A DNA stretch of 64,000 nucleotides. Source: Luteibacter sp. 9135. Its GTDB lineage: Bacteria > Pseudomonadota > Gammaproteobacteria > Xanthomonadales > Rhodanobacteraceae. Below, one piece after another: positions 27,606 to 35,045 of this stretch. The notes below the pieces were generated by a model. That model saw only the letters and a program-made list of their open reading frames with translations, made no database searches and had not been told where the DNA came from. Position 1 is the first letter of the stretch; each line of letters starts with the position of its first letter. The position numbers and the translations under genes were made by a program. The stretch covers positions 3,465,501 through 3,529,500 of the forward strand of contig NZ_JQNB01000001.1 of assembly GCF_000745005.1 (NCBI RefSeq). The letters are read 5' to 3'.

Positions 27606-27780
27606 GGGATGGTTCTCCTGATCGATGACGCTGCTGGCACGCGGCGTGCGTACATTCGCATCCGGCTCCGCCCATCTGGCTCTCCGACGCCAACCGGCAG
27701 CTTTCGCTGCAAAAATCCCTGGACACCGGCACATGACAGTTGCAGCCGTCGTGGTCGCAGGTCTTCATGGCTTCGCTCAT
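27598..27780 (-). CDS. Small Cys-rich protein, metallothionein-like
   Basis: 60 residues with eight cysteines at 8, 13, 15, 24, 28, 41, 43 and 48, and histidines at 10, 16, 45 and 52. The pattern (CDHDGCNCH, FCSESC, GCECTHAAC) resembles bacterial metallothioneins of the BmtA/SmtA type, which bind zinc or copper in the cytosol. The histidine content and FCSESC segment match those families best; a zinc-ribbon-like fold is the alternative. The start at 27780 follows a GAGG; ATG 27768 is possible. Confidence 0.65.
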   Translation of the reverse strand: MSEAMKTCDHDGCNCHVPVSRDFCSESCRLASESQMGGAGCECTHAACQQRHRSGEPSRE

Positions 27781-27836
27781 AAGGACACGCCTCGCCGCGT
27801 AGGTAGTCTCGCAAACGAGCCTGCGCGGGCCGGCGT

Positions 27837-28727
27837 CTATTTTTCGTCATGGATGGGCAAAGCCGCGAGCGCATCGCGGGCCGCCCAGCCGTGCGCATGG
27901 ACCAACAGGCCGCTGAGGCTGCGTACGTCCTGGAGGTTGTGTTCCGCAACACGGATCAGGTTGGTCGACGCACCGCCGCGCAGGTAGGTCAACCAGGCGC
28001 GCGGCGCCTCCGAGCCAGGCAGGTCGTCCTCCCGCACGATGCTCAGCAGGCGACGCTCCGCCGTCTGCATCTTGCAGTTCTCCCAGTCCTGCCGATAACG
28101 GCGGCGTACGGGATGCAGCAGGTCGACATGGCGCAATCCGGCCAGCGGGTTGGACAGGCGCGCCAGGCGATATCGCGTTGCCAGCAAGGGAGCGTCGTAG
28201 GACTTGCCGTTGTAGCTGACCAGCACCGTATCCGCCGTCACCCAGGTCGCAAACGTCTTCAGCATCGCGGTTTCAGCGGACATCGCTGTGATGTACAGCT
28301 GGCGGACGCGCAAGGCGCCCTTGTGCCAATCGGCCGCGCCGATCATGAAGGCCCGCGTGCCCGTACCGCCGGCAAGACCGGTGGTTTCCGTGTCGAAATG
28401 CAGCAGGCACTCCTTCCGTGCGGTGTCCAGCCGGGCGAAGGCCAGGTCGAAGGTATCCGGCGGCTCGTGGCCACCGAAGCGTTGCTCGAGGTAACGCAGC
28501 CCCGGCGAGAGTTCGTCGCCGGGTACATCTCGCGTATAGGAGCGCAACGGCGCCCGCGGCTGGGCGATACGCTCGCGCACACCCGCCATGCGACGCAGGG
28601 CGGCGAGGTCCACCGCCGGCTTGCCGGCCAGCGGGACGATGGCCGCCGCAGTTCGGGGGGCCTTTGCATCGTCACGAATACCCGCCTGCTGGCGGAGCGC
28701 CCGCAGGCGCGCGGCCAGGTCGCTCAT
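27837..28727 (-). CDS. mrfB: MrfB/YprB-like RNase H-fold exonuclease
   Basis: 296 residues from ATG 28727, whose ATGA overlaps the helicase stop. A DnaQ-like 3'-5' exonuclease core is clear: the DxE pair is D112/E114 in HFDTETTGLAGGTGTRAF, and later motifs are SYNGKSYDAPLL and HNLQDVRSL. This is the YprB/MrfB family. In Bacillus MrfB works with helicase MrfA to repair mitomycin C crosslinks independently of UvrABC. About 110 N-terminal residues precede the nuclease domain. Confidence 0.85.
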   Translation of the reverse strand: MSDLAARLRALRQQAGIRDDAKAPRTAAAIVPLAGKPAVDLAALRRMAGVRERIAQPRAPLRSYTRDVPGDELSPGLRYLEQRFGGHEPPDTFDLAFARLDTARKECLLHFDTETTGLAGGTGTRAFMIGAADWHKGALRVRQLYITAMSAETAMLKTFATWVTADTVLVSYNGKSYDAPLLATRYRLARLSNPLAGLRHVDLLHPVRRRYRQDWENCKMQTAERRLLSIVREDDLPGSEAPRAWLTYLRGGASTNLIRVAEHNLQDVRSLSGLLVHAHGWAARDALAALPIHDEK

Positions 28728-31144
28728 GCATCCGCCCCGAGCAGGCGCAGCACGCGCCCGGCCAGTGCCCGCGGCGTATGCTCCCCGCGCGCCTCGTCCG
28801 CAGCCAGCACCGGGCCGACGCAGGCAGGACAACCCGCCTTGCACTCGCAGCCCTCGATCGTGGCCAGTGCATGGCGAAGCAGCTCCGGCGCGCGGCGGAA
28901 CAGCGGCTCGCTCAGGCCCACGCCACCGGGAAAGTTGTCGTAGAGATACACCGTGGGCAGGAAACGCTCCAGGGCATCCGGCAGGGCGATGCCGCCGTCG
29001 GGGGCGTGGATCTGCCCACGCCCGCCGGCGTCCACCTGGGCGGACCAGCCACCGTCGCCGGAGCCCACCGCCTTCTGCAGGTCGCGCGGCTCGGCCATCA
29101 CGGCGACGATGGCGGAGGTGTGCAGTGCATAGGCCGCCCCGAGGAAGCCATCCAGCGCGTGTTGTCGCGAGCGGAACGCCTCGTCCAGCACCGTCTGCGG
29201 CAATTGCCACCACACGGCGGTGGAATGCAGTTCCTGGTCGGGCAGGTTGACCGGGCCATAGCCGATATTCTCGTGCGTGTAGTAGCGGATCTTCTTGTAG
29301 CCGGACACCCGGCGCACCACGTGCACCTCGCCGTGCCGCGCACTGCCCTGCCCCGCGTTCGTGCCGTCGAAGCACTCCAGTTCTTTCAGCTTGGTGTAGT
29401 CGATGGCGTCGGTGTAGTAATCGACCCGGGTGCGCGTGCAATAGGCCTTGCGTCCTTCCCAGTCGAGTTTTTCGACCTGGTAGGGCACCGACTGGATCAT
29501 GTGGATGGCACCTTCGTAGAGGGTCAGCGCCGCCGCGGAGTAATCCACCTCCGCGAGGATGGTCTGCCGGCCTTCCGTACGGTCGACCACGACGAAGTTG
29601 CCGTCGGCGACCGAGCGCAGGCTCACGACGTTGGCCGGGTAACTGTCGGCAATCCACTCCCAGCGATCGCCCTCGTGATGCAGCACCTCCGACTCGGCCA
29701 GCACCTGCAGGAACGGCTCCGCGTCGTCCGGGCCGAAGGTGTCTCCGGTGAGGAACGGCAGCTCGAAGGCGGCGCAACGGATGTGGTCGAGCAGGATAAG
29801 CGGCTGGTCGGGCTGGATGCGCGCGTGCTCGGGCGTGGCTTCGGTGAGGAAGGACGGGTGGCGCATCAGGTACTGGTCCAGTGGCGCACTGGTGGCTACC
29901 AGCACGCCCAGCGAAGGCTGCTGGCGTCGTCCGGCACGGCCGAAACGTTGCCACGTGGCCGCGATGGAACCGGGATAGCCGTTGAGCACCACCGCATCCA
30001 GGCTGCCGATGTCGACGCCCAGTTCCAGCGCCGAGGTGGACACGATGCCATCCACGTCGCCTGCCCGCATCGCCCGTTCCACCTCGCGCCGTTCCGTGGG
30101 CAGGTAACCACCGCGATAGGCGCGGATGCGCGCCGGCTTCCGCGTATCGTGGTCGAACACGTCCTTGAGGTACTTGGTGAGCACCTCGACCATAAGCCGC
30201 GACTGCGCGAATACCAGGGTTTTCATGCCGGCCTTGATCGCCACGCGGGCGATCAGGTTGGTCTGCGAGCGCGCGGAGGCGCGCAGGCCGAGGTCGGGAT
30301 TGACCACCGGCGGGTTCCACAGCAGCACGTGCTTGTCGCCGCTGGGCGCACCGCTGGCGGCGATCGTGACGACGTCGTCCTCGATCAGCGCCTGGGCATG
30401 CTCGGTGGCGTTGCCGATGGTCGCCGAGCAAAGCACGAAATGGGGCGTGACGCCGTAGAACGCGCAGATCCGCTTCAGCCGACGCAGCACGTTGGCCAGG
30501 TGCGAGCCGAACACACCGCGATAGGTGTGGATCTCGTCGATCACCACATAGCGGAGGTTTTCGAAGAACTGCGCCCACTTGGTGTGATGCGGCAGGATGG
30601 CCTGGTGCAGCATGTCGGGATTGCTGACCACCACATCGCCGTGCAGCCGGATGGCCTGGCGCGCATCGCCCGGCGTGTCGCCATCGAAGGTGAACGCCTT
30701 GACGCCAAGGTTGCCCGCACGGTTGAGTTCGAGCAGTTCCGCCACCTGGTCCTGGGCCAGCGCCTTGGTCGGGAACAGGTAGAGCGCCTTCGCGCCGGCT
30801 TCCAGCACGGAGGAGACCACAGGCAACGTGTAACAGAGCGTCTTGCCGGAAGCCGTGGGCGTGGCCACCAGCACATGCCGCCCCGCCCGGGCGGCGTCCC
30901 AGACCTCCTGCTGATGGCTGTACAGCTGCTCGATGCCACGCGACGCCAGCGCCCGCGCCACGCCCTCGGGAAGGTCGGGCGGCAACGGCACCAGCGAACC
31001 CTCGCGTCCGAACACGGTGAACGCCGTGGCCACGCGGTCGCCGTATTTGTCCGTCAGGCGGCTGGCCAGGGTCCGGCCGTCGAGGCTCTTGGCCAGTACG
31101 GCATCCGCTTCGTCGTGGCGGCGGGCTTGGAGGTAGGCGGCCAT
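28724..31144 (-). CDS. mrfA: MrfA/YprA-like DEAD/DEAH helicase with DUF1998
   Basis: 806 residues. Walker A is ATPTASGKT (residues 94-102) and Walker B is DEIH (203-206). A helicase C-terminal domain carries RFGRAGR. A DUF1998 domain near the C-terminus has a four-cysteine zinc cluster (C766, C768, C772, C775 in CECKAGCPACV), as in MrfA. The tight operon with the MrfB-like nuclease supports a DNA-crosslink repair role, inferred from the Bacillus pair. Confidence 0.9.
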   Translation of the reverse strand: MAAYLQARRHDEADAVLAKSLDGRTLASRLTDKYGDRVATAFTVFGREGSLVPLPPDLPEGVARALASRGIEQLYSHQQEVWDAARAGRHVLVATPTASGKTLCYTLPVVSSVLEAGAKALYLFPTKALAQDQVAELLELNRAGNLGVKAFTFDGDTPGDARQAIRLHGDVVVSNPDMLHQAILPHHTKWAQFFENLRYVVIDEIHTYRGVFGSHLANVLRRLKRICAFYGVTPHFVLCSATIGNATEHAQALIEDDVVTIAASGAPSGDKHVLLWNPPVVNPDLGLRASARSQTNLIARVAIKAGMKTLVFAQSRLMVEVLTKYLKDVFDHDTRKPARIRAYRGGYLPTERREVERAMRAGDVDGIVSTSALELGVDIGSLDAVVLNGYPGSIAATWQRFGRAGRRQQPSLGVLVATSAPLDQYLMRHPSFLTEATPEHARIQPDQPLILLDHIRCAAFELPFLTGDTFGPDDAEPFLQVLAESEVLHHEGDRWEWIADSYPANVVSLRSVADGNFVVVDRTEGRQTILAEVDYSAAALTLYEGAIHMIQSVPYQVEKLDWEGRKAYCTRTRVDYYTDAIDYTKLKELECFDGTNAGQGSARHGEVHVVRRVSGYKKIRYYTHENIGYGPVNLPDQELHSTAVWWQLPQTVLDEAFRSRQHALDGFLGAAYALHTSAIVAVMAEPRDLQKAVGSGDGGWSAQVDAGGRGQIHAPDGGIALPDALERFLPTVYLYDNFPGGVGLSEPLFRRAPELLRHALATIEGCECKAGCPACVGPVLAADEARGEHTPRALAGRVLRLLGADA

Positions 31145-31217
31145 GGGCGCATCCGGACAGGAGGGCCCCTTTTATCCCGCGTGGCTATCTCACATCCTGA
31201 GACTGGGCGTTACCGAC

Positions 31218-31457
31218 TCAGTCGGGGACGCCGGCCTCCCTGGCCTCGCCCGCCGCCGACCAGTGGCCCGCTTCGTCCTCCACCTTGATATCGACCACGT
31301 GACCGTACTGCGCGCGCAGCGTGGCCGTCAGGCTGACCGCGTGGCGAAGCGCCTCTTCGCGCGTGGCGTACTGGCCCACGAGTTCGGCGTTGCGCCGCAA
31401 GATCCAGGGACTGCGGGTGGACGCGTTGAAAGGAACGTACAGGGTGGTCTGCTGCAA
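31218..31457 (-). CDS. Small DUF2188-like protein
   Basis: 79 residues from a TTG start at 31457, preceded by GGCGGAG. The pattern (W near residue 18, YATREEALRHAVSLTATL, then a short beta segment GHVVDIKVEDEAGHW) looks like the DUF2188 family of unknown function. No partner gene is evident. The TTG start lowers confidence slightly. Confidence 0.6.
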   Translation of the reverse strand: MQQTTLYVPFNASTRSPWILRRNAELVGQYATREEALRHAVSLTATLRAQYGHVVDIKVEDEAGHWSAAGEAREAGVPD

Positions 31458-31528
31458 GGTGCTGGCTCCGCCTCAGGGGGCCGGTGGCCCATGGCGGCGA
31501 AGCTAGTCGGTGGGTCGTCGCGAGCGCG

Positions 31529-31789
31529 TTATGGCTGGGTCGGCGCGGCAGTCACGTCGGCGACGGCGAGGGACTCGTCCAGCCATAGCGCATGGCGGGC
31601 GCCCCGCTCCATGGCAGTGTCCACGGCGTGGCGCTCGTCCACGAACTCGTCCAGAAGGGTGATCATGACGAAGTCGCGCGGACCGGCATGCACGGCCAGT
31701 TCGACGATATAAGCCGACTTCCATACGCCCGACGGCGCACGAAGAGTGCGGACTTCCACGGAATACTTGCCCACGAGCCGTCGATGCAC
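31529..31789 (-). CDS. Hypothetical small protein
   Basis: 86 residues from GTG 31789, with AGAGGGG about nine bases upstream; an ATG at 31822 is the alternative. The middle (VWKSAYIVELAVHAGPRDFVMITLLDEFVDERHAVDTAM) looks like an alpha/beta fold. I do not recognise a family. It lies between two other small minus-strand genes with short gaps. Confidence 0.55.
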   Translation of the reverse strand: MHRRLVGKYSVEVRTLRAPSGVWKSAYIVELAVHAGPRDFVMITLLDEFVDERHAVDTAMERGARHALWLDESLAVADVTAAPTQP

Positions 31790-31862
31790 GAAACAATCCC
31801 CTCTGGGCCGATGTCGCGGCAACGCCTGATTCTTGCGCTACCGCGATGGCCTTGGCAAGGCC

Positions 31863-32276
31863 TCAGCCCTTGGGCGGCGCCTGCGTCGTCAGGCCCAGGC
31901 CGCTGGCAGGGATGGCGAAGGTGCGCGATTCGCCCTGACCCACCGTGGCATCGACGTCCATACGGTCGGCAGAACACGCGCCGTGGGGCATCACGCCGAG
32001 CTTACGCGTGCCCGAGGGTACACGCAGCACCAGCTGCTCACCGATCTCCATGTCCGCGACCATCTTGTCGTCGAGGTAGATGGCGCTCGAACAGCCCGCA
32101 CCCCACAGGCCCTGGCTGCGCACGATGCTCAGCGTGGCGTCACCGTCCGAAGGGGCCTGGTTACCCAGCACCGTGCTGGACGGCACGTCGTGGATACCGA
32201 CATGGCGTTCGTTCTGGGTGGCACAACCGGCAAGCAGAACGGTACCGGCAAGGCCGGCAATAACCAGATAGCGCAT
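31863..32276 (-). CDS. Small lipoprotein, unknown function
   Basis: 137 residues from ATG 32276. It has a lipoprotein signal with lipobox LLAGC (cysteine near 16) followed by CATQNERHVG. The mature part contains SIVRSQGLWGAGCSSAIYLDDKMVADMEIGEQLVLRV, resembling small outer-membrane or periplasmic proteins that bind through a beta-sandwich. No firm family is recognised. Confidence 0.7.
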   Translation of the reverse strand: MRYLVIAGLAGTVLLAGCATQNERHVGIHDVPSSTVLGNQAPSDGDATLSIVRSQGLWGAGCSSAIYLDDKMVADMEIGEQLVLRVPSGTRKLGVMPHGACSADRMDVDATVGQGESRTFAIPASGLGLTTQAPPKG

Positions 32277-32412
32277 GGGATCAGCCTCGGTAAGTAATGT
32301 GAAGAGCATTGGCCGGGCGCCGTGGACGACCGGTGAAAGGGCGCCCGCCGCTGACGAACCGTGCACACGATACACCGAACAATCGCGCCCCACTCCCGAC
32401 GAGAACCTCCCC

Positions 32413-32811
32413 ATGGCCAGCAGAGACTGGATCGACATCGACACCTTCGAAGCGGTGGACGATACGGAGCAGTTCGACCGGCCGGACATCCCCCGGGTCG
32501 AGGCCGTGCTTTCCGGAGCACCGGACCGTGACTGGCAGCAGTTCTTCCTGGTCAGGGCCCGTGCGCTGGAGCAGACCCATCCGGGCCTGCGCATGGAAAT
32601 CCTGGCCGATCGCCTGGGTTTTCACACGCGGGCCGCGTCCGCCGAGGAAACCTGCCGGCTTGTCAACGAGGCCGTTCAAGGCACCAACGAGGATTTCGCG
32701 GCACAGAAGGCGGCTGAGGAAAAGCGCATCGCGGACCGGAATGAGGAAATTCGCGAGTTGATGGCCAGGATGAAGGCGATCAATGCGGCGTGGCCACCCG
32801 CCTCCACGTAA
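32413..32811 (+). CDS. Hypothetical cytosolic protein
   Basis: 132 residues from ATG 32413, with GAACCTCC before it. It is soluble and acidic at the N-terminus (WIDIDTFEAVDDTEQFDRPD), with a helical second half (NEDFAAQKAAEEKRIADRNEEIRELMARM) that may form a coiled coil. No family is recognised. It is followed by the receiver-like gene after 43 bases. Confidence 0.6.
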   Translation: MASRDWIDIDTFEAVDDTEQFDRPDIPRVEAVLSGAPDRDWQQFFLVRARALEQTHPGLRMEILADRLGFHTRAASAEETCRLVNEAVQGTNEDFAAQKAAEEKRIADRNEEIRELMARMKAINAAWPPAST

Positions 32812-32854
32812 GATCGCTCTGCCAAAGCGGCGCGCGCAGCGATAGAATCGCGCC

Positions 32855-33244
32855 ATGAACGACTTCGCCAGTCCCCCCGCCCCCGCCCTCGTCTACGATC
32901 GCGCCGCCATGGTCGCCGAGACGGTGGCGATGGTCCTGTCGGATGCGGGTTTCGACGCCCGTGGGGTCATGACCTACCGGGAGGCCAAGGCGGCGTTCAA
33001 CGCCATGGACGACCTGGCCCTGCTGGTCATCCATGCGGACACGCCCGGCGAACGGCGCGGCAGCGTGATCCTGCAGGCCACGTTGCGCGAGCGCCCCTCG
33101 ACGGCCATCGTGGTCATTTCCAGCCGGCTTCCGCAGGATCTGGCGCCGTTCCCGCGCACCGCCGTGTTCCTGGAGAAACCGTTCGATCGGGCCCAGTTGC
33201 TGGAAGCCGTCGAGCGAGCGCGCAGCGCCCGCCCCGTCGCCTGA
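32855..33244 (+). CDS. Degenerate response-regulator receiver domain protein
   Basis: 129 residues, receiver-only length. The overall fold is CheY-like: VYDRAAMVAETVAMVLSDAGF, then VVISSR, then the conserved lysine in FLEKPFDRAQLLEAV. At the phosphoacceptor position, LLVIHADTPG appears where DLVLLDxxxPG is normal, so a histidine replaces the aspartate. It may be an atypical receiver that works without phosphorylation. No kinase is adjacent. Confidence 0.65.
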   Translation: MNDFASPPAPALVYDRAAMVAETVAMVLSDAGFDARGVMTYREAKAAFNAMDDLALLVIHADTPGERRGSVILQATLRERPSTAIVVISSRLPQDLAPFPRTAVFLEKPFDRAQLLEAVERARSARPVA

Positions 33245-33247
33245 TCG

Positions 33248-33463
33248 CTACTCTTCCATGCCGATGAGTTTTTCGATGTCGTCGATGGCGAACTGGCGCG
33301 CGGCACGCTTGCGTTCGCGCCGCCCCATCGCCTGACAGGCCGCACCGAGCGGCTTGGCCCGACGCAACCGGCCATCGCGGCTGATGCGATAACCGTCGGG
33401 ATCGTATTCCACCAGATATTCGGCCTGCAGCCCGCGTGTGCGCCGATAACGAACCGACTCCAT
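33248..33463 (-). CDS. Hypothetical small basic protein
   Basis: 71 residues, with a very good ribosome site (GGGAGG seven bases from ATG 33463). It is strongly basic, with YRRTRGLQAEYLVEYDPDGYRISRDGRLRRAKPLG and a helical RRERKRAARQFAIDDIEKLIG end. It might be nucleic-acid binding, but no family is recognised. It is convergent with the receiver-like gene. Confidence 0.55.
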   Translation of the reverse strand: MESVRYRRTRGLQAEYLVEYDPDGYRISRDGRLRRAKPLGAACQAMGRRERKRAARQFAIDDIEKLIGMEE

Positions 33464-33643
33464 GCAACCTCCCTTCGACGACCCGTGCGCCCTGTCGCGG
33501 CATGGTCGCGCCGATGCGTCGGGTGAAGTGCGACGTCAATCACGTTTCGGACCGAGGTGCCGCCCCCGCGTATTCGCTGGGGGGCACGGAAACGCCGGCA
33601 GGATGCCGTGCATGGCTTCAGTCGCGGTAGATGCCGTGACGGT

Positions 33644-33666
33644 TCGCGGACATCGTCCGCTCCTAC
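33644..33666 (-). repeat. Single REP unit
   Basis: A reverse-oriented unit, read GTAGGAGCGGACGATGTCCG on the minus strand. It shares the GTAGGAGCG head with the other REPs and has a variant stem (CGGAC/GTCCG). It contains the TAG stop codon of the adjoining lipoprotein gene. Confidence 0.65.
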
Positions 33667-34133
33667 GGGGTTGACGAAGGCGTGGACGAAGGCATCGACG
33701 GCGGCGTGGACGGCGACAACGGCGTGGACATCGACGGTGAGGCGGCCGGCGCCGGTGCCGGTGCTGGCGAGACCGATGCCGGGGACGGCGCATCTCCGAG
33801 GCAGGCGATGGCTTCGTCGCGGAAGCGGCTGTCGTAGTCGCCGCTCTTGGCCTTCTGGATTTCGTACATGACGACCTGGGCGCCGCTGCCGTTGGCAGTG
33901 ACGTCGAGGCGCTCGTGCTTGCCGTCGGCGTTGGCGGTCACGCGGCCTTCGTCGTCCTTGGCGTTGCCCTTGGCATCCTTGGCCAGTGCCTGCCACTTGG
34001 GCTCCACGCACTGCACGTAGGCCGTGACGCTCTTGCTCGTCTTGCTGCTGAGCTTGGGCAGGGTATCGGTCATGCCGCTGGTGGCGCAGCCGGCCAGGCC
34101 GACACAGGCAGCGATCGCAAGAACGTATTTCAT
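33663..34133 (-). CDS. Small lipoprotein with Pro/Ser/Thr-rich tail
   Basis: 156 residues from ATG 34133. The lipobox is GLAGC near residue 16. A folded region (about 20-105) with YVQCVEPKWQALAKDAKG and DYDSRFRDEAIACLG is followed by a low-complexity tail of Ala/Pro then Ser/Thr/Pro repeats. The stop codon lies inside a REP element, which may have fixed the present end. The function is unknown. Confidence 0.7.
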   Translation of the reverse strand: MKYVLAIAACVGLAGCATSGMTDTLPKLSSKTSKSVTAYVQCVEPKWQALAKDAKGNAKDDEGRVTANADGKHERLDVTANGSGAQVVMYEIQKAKSGDYDSRFRDEAIACLGDAPSPASVSPAPAPAPAASPSMSTPLSPSTPPSMPSSTPSSTP

Positions 34134-34186
34134 GCTCAATTCCACGGTAAGGGTCCGGGAATTCTAGCGCGAGCCGGGGCCGAGGA

Positions 34187-34909
34187 TCAGATTCCGGCGC
34201 GGGTGGCGGTATTTGCTTCCGCCTTCGCCAGCTGCCCACCCGTGCACTTGAGGTACTGCGACGATGCGAGCCAGCGGCGATCCGGGTAGTAGGAGAACAC
34301 CATCTGGCCACCCTTCAGGGCGTCGATGAGCTCGTGCGCCACCGCGGTACGCACGGCGGGGCACCCCCAACTGCGTCCGATGCGACCGGCTACCTTCGCC
34401 ATGGCCTCGTTCACGTAGGCGGCGCCGTGGATCACGATCGCGCGGGCCAGGGCCTGGTCGTTCACGCCCTGCTCCAGGCCGGTCATCCGTAGGGAATACC
34501 CGTTCTTGCCCATGTAGGTATCCGACGTACGGAAGAGGCCGATGCTGGAAGCGAGACTTTCCGGCGCGTTGGAGAATCGGGTGGCGTTGGCATCCCCACT
34601 GTTCTTGCCGTGTGCTACCAGTTCCTGGAACAGCAGCTTGCGCTTCACCGTGTCGAACACCCACAGGCGCGGCTGCGACGACGGCCGGGAGTAATCGATC
34701 ACCGCCAACCGGTCCGAGGGCACCCCACCCTGGGTCTGCGCGCATTCGGAGGCCTTCACGGCCAGGTCGATCACCCGGGGGTCCGCCGACGGTGCCAGCC
34801 GGGAGAGCGCCTCACCCAGCGAGTCGGTCGCCCTGGCAGGCGTCACGAGCAGACACAGGGCGCCAAGCAGGGGAACACAGGCGAGGTACGAGCGAAACGA
34901 TCGAATCAT
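34187..34909 (-). CDS. L,D-transpeptidase catalytic-domain family protein (YkuD-2 type)
   Basis: 240 residues from ATG 34909; the upstream in-frame codons lack a signal character. A signal peptide (YLACVPLLGALCLLV) precedes a catalytic domain with IHGAAYVNE and the active-site cysteine C183 in GRSWGCPAVRTA. The family cleaves or crosslinks peptidoglycan peptides in the periplasm. It is divergent from a second, YcbB-type L,D-transpeptidase. Confidence 0.85.
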   Translation of the reverse strand: MIRSFRSYLACVPLLGALCLLVTPARATDSLGEALSRLAPSADPRVIDLAVKASECAQTQGGVPSDRLAVIDYSRPSSQPRLWVFDTVKRKLLFQELVAHGKNSGDANATRFSNAPESLASSIGLFRTSDTYMGKNGYSLRMTGLEQGVNDQALARAIVIHGAAYVNEAMAKVAGRIGRSWGCPAVRTAVAHELIDALKGGQMVFSYYPDRRWLASSQYLKCTGGQLAKAEANTATRAGI

Positions 34910-35045
34910 GCAGCCAGCCGGATGGAGTGCGACGGGGCATGCTAACGCGCTGATCATTTATTGACCACAAAGCCGTCACATCTGTGCCATTCATATATGT
35001 GAAAGGCTTAGATGTTCTGCTAGCGAATTCAGGAAGCGATAGATA

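Noticed and set aside
27837..30578. A 913-codon frame that joins the MrfB-like sequence to part of the helicase region
   Set aside because: Only the last 296 residues have nuclease character. The ATGA overlap and family start at 28727 fit better; the upstream part is out of frame with the helicase.
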